From: CAIYQJ01 sp963717255
Lineage (GTDB): Bacteria > Chloroflexota > Limnocylindria > Limnocylindrales > CSP1-4
Assembly (NCBI GenBank): GCA_963717255.1
Contig: CAVQVT010000001.1
Location: forward strand, 62,001-126,000
DNA length: 64,000 nt
Direction of reading: 5' to 3'
In this document: positions 17,549-26,196 of the stretch, one piece after another
Numbering within the stretch: position 1 is the stretch's first letter
How the letters are laid out: the number at the start of each line of letters is the position of its first letter
The notes under the pieces: generated by a model
Seen by the model: the letters and a program-made list of their open reading frames with translations, nothing else
Told to the model about the DNA's origin: nothing
Database searches by the model: none
Made by a program: the position numbers and the translations under genes

Positions 17549-18373
17549 ATGACCGCCAGCGGAGCCGGCGCGTGGCCCGAGCCGGACGCTGCCCTCGTCG
17601 ATGCGTTCCGCGACGCGCACGCCCGCGTTCTCGCCACGATCGCCGGGGCCGCCGCGCGCGCCGGGCGCGACCCGGCGGACGTCACGCTCGTCGCCGTGAG
17701 CAAGACCGTGGATGCCGCGCGCGTCCGGGCCGCGGTGACGGCCGGCTGCACGACCCTCGGCGAGAACCGGGTCCAGGAGGCCGTCGCGAAGGCGACCGAG
17801 GTCCCCGGTGCCACCTGGCACCTCGTCGGGCCGCTCCAGGCGAACAAGGCGCGGCGGGCGCTCGAGGTCTTCGACGTCATCGAGACCGTCGACTCGCTCG
17901 AGCTCGCGGCCCGGATCGACCGGATCACGCGCGAGATGCGCGGGCTGCCGGCGGAGGGCGACGTGGACCCCGCCCGACGCATCCGCGTCCTCCTCCAGGC
18001 CAACGTCGACGACGACCCGGCGAAGGCCGGCTTCGAGCCCGACGACCTCGCGCGCGACCTGCCCGAGATCGAGCGCCTCGGCGCCCTGGAGGTCGCGGGG
18101 CTGATGACGGTGGGGAGGCTGGTGGAGGCGGCGGAGGCGGCGCGACCGACGTTCGCGGCCCTCCGGACGCTCTCGCAACGGCTGCGTGACCGGCCGGGCG
18201 GCCGGCTGGGCCCTGCGCTCTCGATGGGGATGAGCGGCGACTTCGCCGTGGCGGTCGAGGAGGGGGCGACCATCGTCCGGGTGGGGACGGCGATCTTCGG
18301 CGCACGGCCGCTCGCCGCCGGCGCCGGGGCGGACCCGACGGGCGGCGTCGCGGCCCGTCAAGCGCCGGCGTGA
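17549..18373 (+). CDS. yggS: Pyridoxal-phosphate homeostasis protein YggS/PLPBP
   Basis: 274 residues. Fold-type III alanine-racemase-like barrel: V-A-V-S-K-T holds the PLP-binding Lys near residue 53, then G-E-N-R-V-Q-E, W-H-L-V-G-P-L-Q-A-N-K, the L-M-T-V-G segment and the phosphate-binding S-M-G-M-S-G-D-F end with V-R-V-G-T-A-I-F-G. These are YggS/YlmE hallmarks; the protein buffers PLP and has no known catalytic activity. Its position just after ftsZ is conserved in many Gram-positive bacteria. Confidence 0.93.
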   Translation: MTASGAGAWPEPDAALVDAFRDAHARVLATIAGAAARAGRDPADVTLVAVSKTVDAARVRAAVTAGCTTLGENRVQEAVAKATEVPGATWHLVGPLQANKARRALEVFDVIETVDSLELAARIDRITREMRGLPAEGDVDPARRIRVLLQANVDDDPAKAGFEPDDLARDLPEIERLGALEVAGLMTVGRLVEAAEAARPTFAALRTLSQRLRDRPGGRLGPALSMGMSGDFAVAVEEGATIVRVGTAIFGARPLAAGAGADPTGGVAARQAPA

Positions 18374-18395
18374 CCGCACGGCTGCCGGCCGCGGC

Positions 18396-18665
18396 ATGAG
18401 CGCGCGCCTCCGTGTCCGGCTGACGCCGCGCGCCGGGGCGGACCGGGTCGACGGCGTCGCCGACGGCGTCCTCCACGTCCGCGTCGCCGTCGCTCCCGTG
18501 GACGGCGCGGCGAACGAGGCCCTCTGCCGGCTGCTCTCCCGTGAGATCGGCGTCCCACGGACGAGCGTCCGGATCGCCACCGGCGCAACGTCCCGCGTCA
18601 AGGTCGTCGAGGTCGACGGAGTGGGGGAGGGCGCGCTCCGCGCCCGCTGGCCCGGGCTCGCGTGA
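18396..18665 (+). CDS. DUF167 family protein (YggU-like)
   Basis: 89 residues. The family pattern is plain: R-L-T-P-R-A-G-A-D at the N terminus, L-H-V-R-V-A-V-A-P-V-D-G-A-A-N-E-A-L, and T-G-A-T-S-R-V-K at the C-terminal half. Function is unknown in the family; E. coli YggU is a small alpha/beta protein. It often lies near yggS, as here, 22 bp downstream. Confidence 0.85.
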   Translation: MSARLRVRLTPRAGADRVDGVADGVLHVRVAVAPVDGAANEALCRLLSREIGVPRTSVRIATGATSRVKVVEVDGVGEGALRARWPGLA

Positions 18666-18815
18666 TGGTCGGTCGTGGGGCCCTCGTGGCGCCGCCCGCC
18701 TCCCGGGCTCGCGCGCATGACGGTTCCGCCGCGGCCGCCCGGCCGCCTCACCGCCTCCGCGAGCCGCGCGCGACTCGCGCTAGAATGTCGTCCCCGGCGG
18801 GGCCGGGACCAGACC

Positions 18816-18892
18816 GGGCGATTAGCTCAGCCGGTCAGAGCGCACGGTTCACATCCGTGAGGTCACTGGTTCGAACCCAGTATCGCCCACCA
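18816..18892 (+). tRNA. tRNA-Val (anticodon CAC), CCA encoded
   Basis: Cloverleaf: acceptor GGGCGAT pairs with ATCGCCC, D stem GCTC/GAGC, anticodon stem CACGG/CCGTG with loop TTCACAT giving anticodon CAC (Val, GUG codons), T stem ACTGG/CCAGT with TTCGAAC loop, followed by encoded ACCA. A TAGAAT -10 element lies at 18781-18786. A GC hairpin with T-rich tail follows directly. Confidence 0.96.
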
Positions 18893-18904
18893 TCGACCCG
18901 TTCC

Positions 18905-18940
18905 CGAGGCGGAGGCTCCGGCCCCCGCCTCGTTCGTTCT
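18905..18940 (+). terminator. Terminator after tRNA-Val
   Basis: CGAGGCGG (18905-18912) pairs with CCGCCTCG (18925-18932) over a 12-nt loop and is followed by TTCGTTCT. It separates the tRNA from the convergent minus-strand gene ending at 18966 and could act on both strands. Confidence 0.65.
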
Positions 18941-18965
18941 GCGGGCCCACAGGGTCCCCGTCCCG

Positions 18966-19889
18966 TCAGCCCGCCGTCATCGCCTCGCCGAGCGCATCGC
19001 GGACCTCCGTGAAGTCCGAGACCGCGAGGTCGGTCGGGTCCATCCGGCGGATCTGGACGCACACGTGGTCGGCGCCGGCGTCGAGATGCTCGCGCACGCG
19101 ACCGGCGATCGTCGCGGCGTCTCCCTGGACCACGATCGCGTCGATGAGCCGGTCGCTGCCGCCGTTCGCGATGTCCTCGTCGTCGTAGCCGAGCCGGCGG
19201 AGGTTGTTCGCGTAGTTGACGGAGTCGAGGTAGCGGCGCGCGAACCCGCGGGCGACCTCCCGGCTCGCGGTCCGATCCGTCTCGAGGACGGCCGTGACCT
19301 CCACCGCGAGGACCGGCCCGGGTCCGAGGCTCTCGCGCGCGATCCGCGTGTGCTCGACCGGCACGAAGTACGGGTGCGCGCCGTCGGCCCGCTCGGCGGC
19401 GAGCTCGAGCATCCGCGGTCCCAGGGCGGCCAGCACCAGCGGGGGTCGCTCCGCGGACGCGGGCCCGGTCCAGTCGGCGGCGTCCATCGCGTCGAGATAG
19501 GCGGTCATGGACTCGACCGGCCTGCCGTACGTCCCGCCGCGCTTCGCGACCGACGGGGCGTGGCTCACGCCGATCCCGAGGACGAACCGGCCCGGGTACG
19601 CCTCGGCCAGCGTCCGTGCGCCGGAGACCATCGCCGCGGCGTCGCGGGCGTACAGGCTCGCGATCCCCGTCGCGACGACGATCCGCGGGCTGCCCGCGAG
19701 GAGGAGCGCCGCGTGACTGAACGCCTCCTTGCTGCCGAGGCTCTCCGGGAACCACGCAGCGGTGTACCCGAGGTCCTCGTAGGCCGTGGCGGCGGCCTGC
19801 TCGATGGCCGCCGGATGCGTCTGCAGGGCGAAGCTCCAGACCCCCACCGGCCCGAGCGCGGCACGGAGGGCTGCTCGTCGGTCGTTCAT
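18966..19889 (-). CDS. LLM-class F420-dependent oxidoreductase
   Basis: 307 residues on the minus strand. A luciferase-like monooxygenase barrel: G-V-W-S-F-A-L-Q, A-A-W-F-P-E-S-L, I-V-V-A-T-G-I-A-S-L-Y-A-R-D near residue 72, F-V-L-G-I-G-V-S-H near residue 100 and P-L-V-L-A-A-L-G-P-R-M. This is the pattern of TIGR03620-type F420-dependent enzymes; the substrate cannot be told. The start ATG sits exactly 6 nt after a TAGATT box, so the transcript is probably leaderless. No neighbour in the same direction. Confidence 0.85.
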   Translation of the reverse strand: MNDRRAALRAALGPVGVWSFALQTHPAAIEQAAATAYEDLGYTAAWFPESLGSKEAFSHAALLLAGSPRIVVATGIASLYARDAAAMVSGARTLAEAYPGRFVLGIGVSHAPSVAKRGGTYGRPVESMTAYLDAMDAADWTGPASAERPPLVLAALGPRMLELAAERADGAHPYFVPVEHTRIARESLGPGPVLAVEVTAVLETDRTASREVARGFARRYLDSVNYANNLRRLGYDDEDIANGGSDRLIDAIVVQGDAATIAGRVREHLDAGADHVCVQIRRMDPTDLAVSDFTEVRDALGEAMTAG

Positions 19890-19895
19890 GGGTCG

Positions 19896-19901
19896 AATCT
19901 A
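19896..19901 (-). promoter_or_regulatory. Leaderless promoter (-10 box) of the LLM oxidoreductase
   Basis: On the minus strand TAGATT ends 6 nt before the ATG, so transcription should begin at or next to the start codon. No Shine-Dalgarno element lies between. No convincing -35 hexamer is seen. Same geometry as at 25350 and 44807. Confidence 0.5.
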
Positions 19902-20050
19902 GCGGGGTGTGCGGGCTCCCATCGGACATCCGCGCCCGTCGCAGCCGCGCGGGGTTCCGGCATCTCTGGCATCCTCGCGTCCCGGCACCGCGGCCGCCGC
20001 CTCGGTCGAGGCGGCCGGTCCGCCCGTCTCCGTCCGCCAGGAGGCCCTCC

Positions 20051-20836
20051 GTGCCCGAGCCCGTCGTCGACCTCCGAGGGGTCTCCGTCGTCCGGTCCGG
20101 CAGCTGGATCGTCTCCGGCGTCGACTGGCGTGTGGCGGCGGGGGAGCGCTGGGCGATCGTCGGGCCGAACGGGGCCGGCAAGTCGACCGTCCTCGCGATC
20201 GCGAGCACCCGGCTCTGGCCGTCGCGCGGGAGCGTCGTCGTGCTGGGCGAGGCGATCGGGAAGGTGGATGCCCGCACCCTCCGGCGGAGGATCGGCGACG
20301 CGAGCGCCGCCCTCGGCGAGGCCGTGCACGGGCAGCTGACGGCGGCCGAGGTCGTGGTCAGCGCGGCGACGGGGGCGCTCGCTCCGTGGTGGGACGCGTA
20401 CTCGGACGACGATCGCGCCAGGGCGCGCGACCTGCTCGACCTGATGGGAGTCGCCGGGCTGTCGGACCGGACCTACGCGACGCTGTCGACCGGCGAGCGG
20501 CAGCGCGTGCTCCTCGCGCGGACCCTCATGCCCGACCCCGACCTGCTCCTGCTGGACGAGCCGGCCGCTGGCCTCGACCTGGGCGCGCGGGAGCACCTGG
20601 TGGACCGGCTCGCGGCGCTGGCCGCGCGGGAGCGCCCGGCGGCGATCGTGCTCGTGACCCACCACCTCGAGGAGGTGCCGCCGGGCTTCGACCGGGCGTT
20701 GCTCCTCGCGCACGGGCGGGTCGTGGCGAGCGGGCCGGCGGAGGAGGTGCTGTCGGACGGGCCGCTGTCGGCGGCCTACGGGATCCCGCTGCGCGTGGCC
20801 CGCGACGCCGGGAGGTTCACCGCGCGACGCGCGTGA
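20051..20836 (+). CDS. Stand-alone ABC transporter ATP-binding protein
   Basis: 261 residues from GTG 20051, chosen because AGGAGG lies 7 nt upstream; the longer upstream frame is Arg/Pro-rich without homology. Walker A G-P-N-G-A-G-K-S near residue 39, signature L-S-T-G-E-R-Q-R-V, Walker B L-L-L-L-D-E-P and switch His in V-T-H-H-L. No permease or binding protein is adjacent on either side. It resembles YlmA/ModF-type orphan ATPases; the transported substrate or target is unknown. Confidence 0.8.
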   Translation: MPEPVVDLRGVSVVRSGSWIVSGVDWRVAAGERWAIVGPNGAGKSTVLAIASTRLWPSRGSVVVLGEAIGKVDARTLRRRIGDASAALGEAVHGQLTAAEVVVSAATGALAPWWDAYSDDDRARARDLLDLMGVAGLSDRTYATLSTGERQRVLLARTLMPDPDLLLLDEPAAGLDLGAREHLVDRLAALAARERPAAIVLVTHHLEEVPPGFDRALLLAHGRVVASGPAEEVLSDGPLSAAYGIPLRVARDAGRFTARRA

Positions 20837-20933
20837 TGCGTCGTCCCCTCGGGGCGCGCCGTGGGCGCTGGCCGCCGGGGAGTGGCAGAGGGCCGACGCG
20901 GGTCGTCCGCTGGCCGTTCGCCAGTGATGCGCG

Positions 20934-20983
20934 AGGCGACGCCCTGCAGGACGCTCGCCGGCCTGGGTTAGGCGACGCCCTGC
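20934..20983. repeat. 14-bp direct repeat
   Basis: AGGCGACGCCCTGC occurs at 20934-20947 and again at 20970-20983 (36-bp offset). The second copy runs into CGCGTCACGCAAGAACG; the words GCAAGAACG and CGCGTCAC recur in reversed order near 21113-21127. Role unknown. Confidence 0.6.
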
Positions 20984-21240
20984 GCGTCACGCAAGAACGG
21001 TCTGGTCCCGCACGGCGCCGCGGACCGCTGTGCCGGATCCTTGCGCCGCATGCAACGGATCGACGCGAGGCCCGCGGCGGTCGATCCCAGGGGCCTCCGT
21101 GATGCCTGTCGCGCAAGAACGCGTCACCGTCCGCGTGAGCAGCGGCCCGTTCGTGCGCCCCGCGCAAGGCCGCGTCGACTTCCTGCGTCCGGGGCAAGGA
21201 CTCGACGGACGGGCCACGCCGCCGCCCCTCTCTCGGCTTC

Positions 21241-21300
21241 CTCGCGCCGTGGCCGGCGGCTCGCGCCGTCGGCCGTGGGCTCGCGCCGTCGGCCGTGGGC
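21241..21300. repeat. 20-bp tandem repeat
   Basis: Two exact 20-bp units (21261-21280 and 21281-21300, TCGCGCCGTCGGCCGTGGGC) preceded by a diverged copy at 21241-21260. They lie just downstream of the aconitase stop on the minus strand. Confidence 0.7.
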
Positions 21301-21334
21301 TCGCCCGGCCACGGTCGGCCCCCGCGCCCCGGGT

Positions 21335-24058
21335 CTACCCCGCGGCCGACTCCCGCGCGAGCCGCCGGAGGACGGCGGGCAGGATCCCGCCCTGCCGCCA
21401 GTACTCGACCTCGATCGGGCCGTCGAGGCGGACGAGCACCTCGAAGGCGCGCTCCCCGCCGCCGTCGGCCGGGTCGGCCGTCGCGACGACCGTCAGGCGC
21501 TCGCGCGGCCCGATCCCCGCGTGGAGGCCGGGCATCGCGTACGACTCGCGGCCGGTCACGCCGAGGGTCGTCGCCGACTCGCCAGGCATGAACTCCATCG
21601 GCAGGACGCCCATCCCGACGAGGTTCGACCGGTGGATCCTCTCGAAGCTCTCGGCGATGACCGCGCGGACGCCGAGGAGGCGCGTGCCCTTGGCCGCCCA
21701 GTCGCGCGACGACCCGGAGCCGTACTCGCGGCCCGCGATGACGAGGAGCGGGACGCCCTCCGCGGCGTAGCGCATCGCCGCGTCGTAGATGAAGGTCGCC
21801 TCGCCGTCGGGAAGATGGACCGTGTACGGGCCCTCCTTCCCGCCGGCGAGGGCGTTGCGCAGCCGGATGTTCCCGAATGTCCCGCGCATCATCACCTCGT
21901 GGTGGCCGCGCCGGGCGCCGTAGCTGTTGAAGTCCACCGGCGCGACCCCGTGCTCCTGCAGCCATCGGCCGGCCGGGCTCCACGGGGCGATCGACCCTGC
22001 AGGGGAGATGTGGTCGGTCGTGACCGAGTCGCCCAGCAGGGCGAGGGCGCGGGCGCCGACGATCCCGGCCGGGGGCTCGGGCTCGGCCCGCATCCCGGTG
22101 AAGAACGGCGGGTCCGCGACGTACGTGGAGGACGCATCCCAGGCGTACCGGTCGCCCGACGGGACCGGCAGCGCCCGCCAGCGCTCGTCGCCGTCGAAGA
22201 CGGTCGCATAGGTCTCGGCGAAGATCTCCGGCGTGACCGAGCGGCCGAGCGTCGCCGCGATCTCGGCCGGGCTCGGCCAGATCTCCGACAGCATGACCGG
22301 GCGGCCGTCCGACCCGTTCCCGAGGGGCTCGACGGTCAGGTCCACGTCCACGCTGCCCGCGAGCGCGTACGCGACGACGAGCGGCGGCGACGCGAGGTAC
22401 GCGGCCCGGACGAGCGGGTGGATGCGGCCCTCGAAGTTGCGGTTGCCCGACAGGACGGCCGCCACGACGAGCTCGCCCTCCTCGATCGCCCGGGAGACGC
22501 CTGCGTCGAGGGGGCCGGAGTTGCCGATGCAGGTCGTGCAGCCGTAGCCGGCCACCGCGAACCCGAGCGCCTCGAGCGGCGCGAGCAGGCCCGCGTTCTC
22601 GAGGTAGGCGGTGACCGCCCGCGAGCCGGGCGCGAGGCTGGTCTTCACGGTCGGGGCGACCGAGAGTCCCCGCTCGGCCGCGTTCCGGGCGAGGAGGCCG
22701 GCGGCGACCATCACGGACGGGTTGGAGGTGTTCGTGCAGCTGGTGATCGCGGCGATCGCGACGGAGCCGGTGGCCACCGGTGCCGGCCCGGCCGCCGTCT
22801 CCGCCGTGACGCGCGGGTAGTCGCCGGCGCCGCCGTCCCCGAGGCCGGCCGGATACGCCGCGCGGAAGCCCGCCCGGACGCCGCCGAGCGCGACCCGGTC
22901 CTGCGGCCGGCGCGGGCCCGCGAGGCTGGGCTCGATCGTCGTCAGGTCGAGGTCCATGACGGCGTCGAACGACGGCCCGGACCCGGGCGTCCGCCAGAGG
23001 CCCTGTTCCTTCGCGTACCGCTCGACGAGGTCCACGAGGTCGGCCGGGCGGCCGGTGAGCCGGAGGTAGGCGAGCGTCTCGTCGTCGATGGGGAAGAGGG
23101 TGGCGGTCGCCCCGAACTCGGGGCTCATGTTCGAGATCGTGGCCCGGTCCGCGAGCGGCAGGCCCGCGAGCCCGTCTCCCGCGAACTCGACGAATGTCCC
23201 GACGACGCCCACCTTGCGGAGCTGCTCGGTGACGGTGAGGACGAGGTCGGTCGCGGTGCAGCCCGGCGCGAGCTCGCCGGAGAGACGGACGCCCACCACC
23301 CGCGGCATCGGCTGGTAGAGCGGCTGGCCGAGGAGGACCGCCTCCGCCTCGATCCCGCCCACGCCGTACCCGAGGACGCCCAGCCCGTTGATCATCGTCG
23401 TGTGGGAGTCGGTCCCCACGAGCGTGTCGGGGAAGGAGACGGCGCCCCCGTCGAGGGCGGCCACTCGAACGACCGTCGCGAGCCGCTCGAGGTTCACCTG
23501 GTGGACGATGCCGGTCCCGGGGGGCACGACACGCAGGCCGTCGAACGCCGTCTGCGCCCACCGGAGCAGCTGGTAGCGCTCGCCGTTGCGCTCGTACTCG
23601 CGCGCGACGTTGGTCTCGTACGCGTCCGGCGTTCCCCAGGCGTCGACCTGGACCGAGTGGTCGATGACGAGGTCGGCCGGGACGAGCGGGTTCACGCGCG
23701 ACGGGTCGCCCCCGAGGGCGGCCATCGCGTCGCGCATCGAGGCGAGGTCCACGACGGCCGGGACGCCCGTGAAGTCCTGCAGGATCACGCGCGCCGGCAG
23801 GAACGGGATCTCCGCCTCGCCCGCTGCACCCGGCCGCCAGGCCAGCAGCGTCTCCACGTCCTCTGCACGGACGACCCCGCGCCCGGCGTGGCGGAGGAGG
23901 TTCTCCAGGAGGATCCGCACCGTGACCGGCGCCGTGTCGAGGTCGAGGCCGCGGCCGGCCACGGCCGCGAGGCGGAAGAAGTCGGGCAGGCCGGGGCCGA
24001 GGAGCGAGCGCGCCCCGAACGGGTCGGGCGCGCGCCGGGCGGGGTCGGAGGCGGGCAA
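21335..24058 (-). CDS. acnA: Aconitate hydratase AcnA
   Basis: About 907 residues on the minus strand. I place the start at TTG 24058, with GAAGGACG upstream and the family start region D-P-F-G-A-R-S-L-L a few residues inside; the much longer frame upstream is antisense to the next gene. The [4Fe-4S] ligands lie in S-C-T-N-T-S-N-P and C-T-T-C-I-G-N-S-G-P. Other motifs are V-L-L-G-Q-P, G-S-G-S-S-R-D-W-A-A-K-G and R-I-H-R-S-N-L-V-G-M-G-V-L-P. It isomerises citrate to isocitrate in the TCA cycle. It is monocistronic and diverges from the DUF2520 gene. Confidence 0.93.
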   Translation of the reverse strand: MPASDPARRAPDPFGARSLLGPGLPDFFRLAAVAGRGLDLDTAPVTVRILLENLLRHAGRGVVRAEDVETLLAWRPGAAGEAEIPFLPARVILQDFTGVPAVVDLASMRDAMAALGGDPSRVNPLVPADLVIDHSVQVDAWGTPDAYETNVAREYERNGERYQLLRWAQTAFDGLRVVPPGTGIVHQVNLERLATVVRVAALDGGAVSFPDTLVGTDSHTTMINGLGVLGYGVGGIEAEAVLLGQPLYQPMPRVVGVRLSGELAPGCTATDLVLTVTEQLRKVGVVGTFVEFAGDGLAGLPLADRATISNMSPEFGATATLFPIDDETLAYLRLTGRPADLVDLVERYAKEQGLWRTPGSGPSFDAVMDLDLTTIEPSLAGPRRPQDRVALGGVRAGFRAAYPAGLGDGGAGDYPRVTAETAAGPAPVATGSVAIAAITSCTNTSNPSVMVAAGLLARNAAERGLSVAPTVKTSLAPGSRAVTAYLENAGLLAPLEALGFAVAGYGCTTCIGNSGPLDAGVSRAIEEGELVVAAVLSGNRNFEGRIHPLVRAAYLASPPLVVAYALAGSVDVDLTVEPLGNGSDGRPVMLSEIWPSPAEIAATLGRSVTPEIFAETYATVFDGDERWRALPVPSGDRYAWDASSTYVADPPFFTGMRAEPEPPAGIVGARALALLGDSVTTDHISPAGSIAPWSPAGRWLQEHGVAPVDFNSYGARRGHHEVMMRGTFGNIRLRNALAGGKEGPYTVHLPDGEATFIYDAAMRYAAEGVPLLVIAGREYGSGSSRDWAAKGTRLLGVRAVIAESFERIHRSNLVGMGVLPMEFMPGESATTLGVTGRESYAMPGLHAGIGPRERLTVVATADPADGGGERAFEVLVRLDGPIEVEYWRQGGILPAVLRRLARESAAG

Positions 24059-24167
24059 CGGAACGTCCTTCGGGTGGGGCCGCGGGTCGCGGCGCGGCCG
24101 GGTCGGGTAGGCTGTCGTCGCGAGAGTAGCGCAGAGCCGGTCGACGGCGGCGCGCGGTCGGCAGAGG

Positions 24168-25352
24168 GTGCGGATGCGGGCCTGGGACGAGGCGGAGCGC
24201 GAGGCGGCGCGGCGTCGCGAGGCGGTCGCGGCCGAGTCGGCGCTCCCGCCGGTCGGCGACGAGGAGACGCTCGAGGCGCTCGGGCTGGGGCCGGACGGAT
24301 CGGCGCCCGGACCCGGCGGACCCGCCCGGCCCGGCGACCCCGACCTCCCGGCCGGCGCGCACCGGCACGGCGACGTGATCCACCCGGGGCCGCATCGCCA
24401 TCCGCACGTGGAGGCGCCGGACGACGGCCGTCCCGTCCTGGGCATCGTGGGAGCCGGGCCGGTCGGGACGGCGCTCGGCGTCGCCTTCTCCCGGGCCGGC
24501 TGGCGGGTGGGCGCGGTGGCGAGCCGCGACCCGGAGCGCCGCCGGCGCTTCGCCTCGCTCGTCCTCGGGGCCCGGCCGCTGCCGGACGCGCAGGCCATCG
24601 TGGACGAGTGCCACCTCGTGATGCTCGCGGTCCCGGACGACGCGGTCGCGGCGGTCGCGGGCGCGATCCGGCTGTACAGCGGACAGGCGATCGTCCACAC
24701 GAGCGGCGCGCTGGGTGCCGAGGTCCTCGCCCCGGCGCTCGCGGCCGGGACCCAGGCCGGGGGGTTCCACCCGCTCATCGCGTTCGCGGACGTGGACCGC
24801 GCGGTCGCCGCGCTGGACGGGGCCACCGTCGCGGTCGAGGCGGAGCCCCCGCTCCTCGGCCTGCTCGGGGAGATGGCGGCCTCGATCGGGGCGCACCCGG
24901 TCGTCATCCCGCCCGGTGCCAAGGCCGCGTACCACGCTGCCGCCGTGCTGGCCGCGGCCGGGACCGTCTCGCTCCTCGATTCCATCGCCGAGCTGGGGCG
25001 CGTGGCCGGCCTCGACGAGGCGCAGTCGCTCGCGGTCTACCTCCCGCTCGTCGAGAACACGATCGGCAACGCCCGCGCCCTCGGGATCGCGCGGGCGCTG
25101 ACCGGCCCGATGACGCGGGGGGACGTCGGGACACTGGAGGCCCATGCCGCCACCCTGGCGGCGCACGCGCCCGGGGTAGCCGCGCTGCACCGGGAGGTCA
25201 TGCTGCGTGCGATCGCGATCGCCGAGGCCCGGGGCGCGATCGACGCCGCGACCGCCGTCGCGCTCCGGTCGGCCCTCGGCGGGCGGGCCGCGCCCGAGCT
25301 CGGCGAAGGGCGGGTCACGGGCGGGACGAGCCCCGTCGGCCGGGTCGAGTAG
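24168..25352 (+). CDS. Rossmann-like DUF2520 oxidoreductase-type protein with His-rich N-terminal extension
   Basis: 394 residues from GTG 24168 (ATG 24174 is an alternative). Residues 1-85 are an extension, charged at first and with six His between residues 65 and 80 (H-R-H-G-D-V-I-H and H-R-H-P-H). A dinucleotide-binding fold begins near residue 90 (L-G-I-V-G-A-G-P-V-G-T-A-L) with L-A-V-P-D-D-A-V, H-T-S-G-A-L-G and G-G-F-H-P-L-I-A-F; the C-terminal half is helical DUF2520. The family is related to pyrroline-5-carboxylate and ketopantoate reductases but its substrate is unknown. A TAGGCT element at 24107 could be the promoter. Confidence 0.78.
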   Translation: MRMRAWDEAEREAARRREAVAAESALPPVGDEETLEALGLGPDGSAPGPGGPARPGDPDLPAGAHRHGDVIHPGPHRHPHVEAPDDGRPVLGIVGAGPVGTALGVAFSRAGWRVGAVASRDPERRRRFASLVLGARPLPDAQAIVDECHLVMLAVPDDAVAAVAGAIRLYSGQAIVHTSGALGAEVLAPALAAGTQAGGFHPLIAFADVDRAVAALDGATVAVEAEPPLLGLLGEMAASIGAHPVVIPPGAKAAYHAAAVLAAAGTVSLLDSIAELGRVAGLDEAQSLAVYLPLVENTIGNARALGIARALTGPMTRGDVGTLEAHAATLAAHAPGVAALHREVMLRAIAIAEARGAIDAATAVALRSALGGRAAPELGEGRVTGGTSPVGRVE

Positions 25353-25355
25353 AAT
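25350..25355 (+). promoter_or_regulatory. Leaderless promoter (-10 box)
   Basis: TAGAAT overlaps the TAG stop of the preceding gene and ends exactly 6 nt before ATG 25362. No Shine-Dalgarno motif lies between. Same geometry as at 19896 (minus strand) and 44807. Confidence 0.45.
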
Positions 25356-25361
25356 CGCCGC

Positions 25362-25682
25362 ATGACCCGGAGCATCGCCGCGCGATTCACGGCCCGGCCC
25401 GCAGCGCGCTTCGTGCGCACGCCGGCACGGGCGGGCGAGCGGATGCTCGGGCTCGTGCGCCCGGGATCGATCAGCCCCGCGCGGCGCACGCCGGCCTTCC
25501 TCCAGGGCCCGGACGCGATGCCCGTCGCTCGGCTCCGCCGCACGGGCGCGTCCCCTCACGCGGACGGGAGGGTCGCGCGCGGGCCCACGCTCGCCGCGAG
25601 GCCACCCATCCACTGGACGCGACAGGACGCGCGGACCCAGGGGTTCCGCTCCGGCGTCGCGTCGGCGTCGTGGCGCGCCTGA
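25362..25682 (+). CDS. Hypothetical Arg-rich protein
   Basis: A 106-residue frame directly downstream of a leaderless-type TAGAAT box and overlapping the Nudix start by 13 nt. It is rich in Arg and Ala, has no membrane segment and no motif I recognise. Composition is close to what antisense or random GC-rich frames give, so it may not be a gene; the promoter geometry and the lack of another good frame are the only support. Confidence 0.3.
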   Translation: MTRSIAARFTARPAARFVRTPARAGERMLGLVRPGSISPARRTPAFLQGPDAMPVARLRRTGASPHADGRVARGPTLAARPPIHWTRQDARTQGFRSGVASASWRA

Positions 25683-26126
25683 GGAGCGGCGTCGCGACGT
25701 CCGCCGGCGGCGTCGTCCATCGCCCCGGTCCCGAGGGCAGGGAGCTCGTCGTCGGCAGCCGCCGGCGGGAACGCGTCGGGCGTCTCCTGGTCGCTCCCCA
25801 AGGGAACCCCCATCGAGGGGGAGACGCTCGAGGAGACCGCGGTCCGCGAGGTGACGGAGGAGACCGGCCTCGATGTGGTCATCACCGGGCCGCTCGACAG
25901 CATCGGCTACTCGTTCGTCCGCGACCACGTGCGGATCGCCAAGACCGTCCACTACTTCCTCATGGAGCCGACCGGGGGAGACCTGTCGGCGCACGACCAC
26001 GAGTTCGAGGAGGTCCGATGGGTGACGTTCGCCAGCGCGGCCTCGCTGCTCACGTTCGAGTCCGAGCGCGCGCTCGTGGAGCTCGCGGCGGTCCGGCTCG
26101 ACGCGCCGGTGGCCCGGACCGCGTGA
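25670..26126 (+). CDS. Nudix hydrolase, frameshifted
   Basis: From GTG 25670 the frame reads A-T-S-A-G-G-V-V-H-R and E-L-V-V-G-S-R-R-R-E-R-V, the typical first strands of a Nudix domain. The homology then moves +1 near 25775-25785 into W-S-L-P-K-G and the complete Nudix box G-x5-E-x7-R-E-V-T-E-E-T-G-L, ending at 26126. Total length is 3n+1 (about 151 residues). The W-S-L-P-K-G start of the box and the short size recall diadenosine-polyphosphate or MutT-type hydrolases; the substrate is not predictable. One inserted base, probably a sequencing error, is inferred. Confidence 0.75.
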
Positions 26127-26196
26127 GCGCCGGCTCGACGCGTCGGCCCGCCGCGCGCGCAGCTGCGCCCGCCATGCCGCATCCGGGGAGAGACCG

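Larger units (their letters stand above)
20837..21334 (+). other. Non-coding spacer with short repeats
   Basis: About 500 bp between the ABC ATPase stop and the acnA stop. No convincing gene. It holds a 14-bp direct repeat, several GCAAG/CTTGC words and a 20-bp tandem duplication described separately. Confidence 0.5.

Noticed and set aside
26127..26196. Glycine riboswitch upstream of gcvT.
   Set aside because: Only 70 bp separate the genes and no aptamer-like structure is visible.
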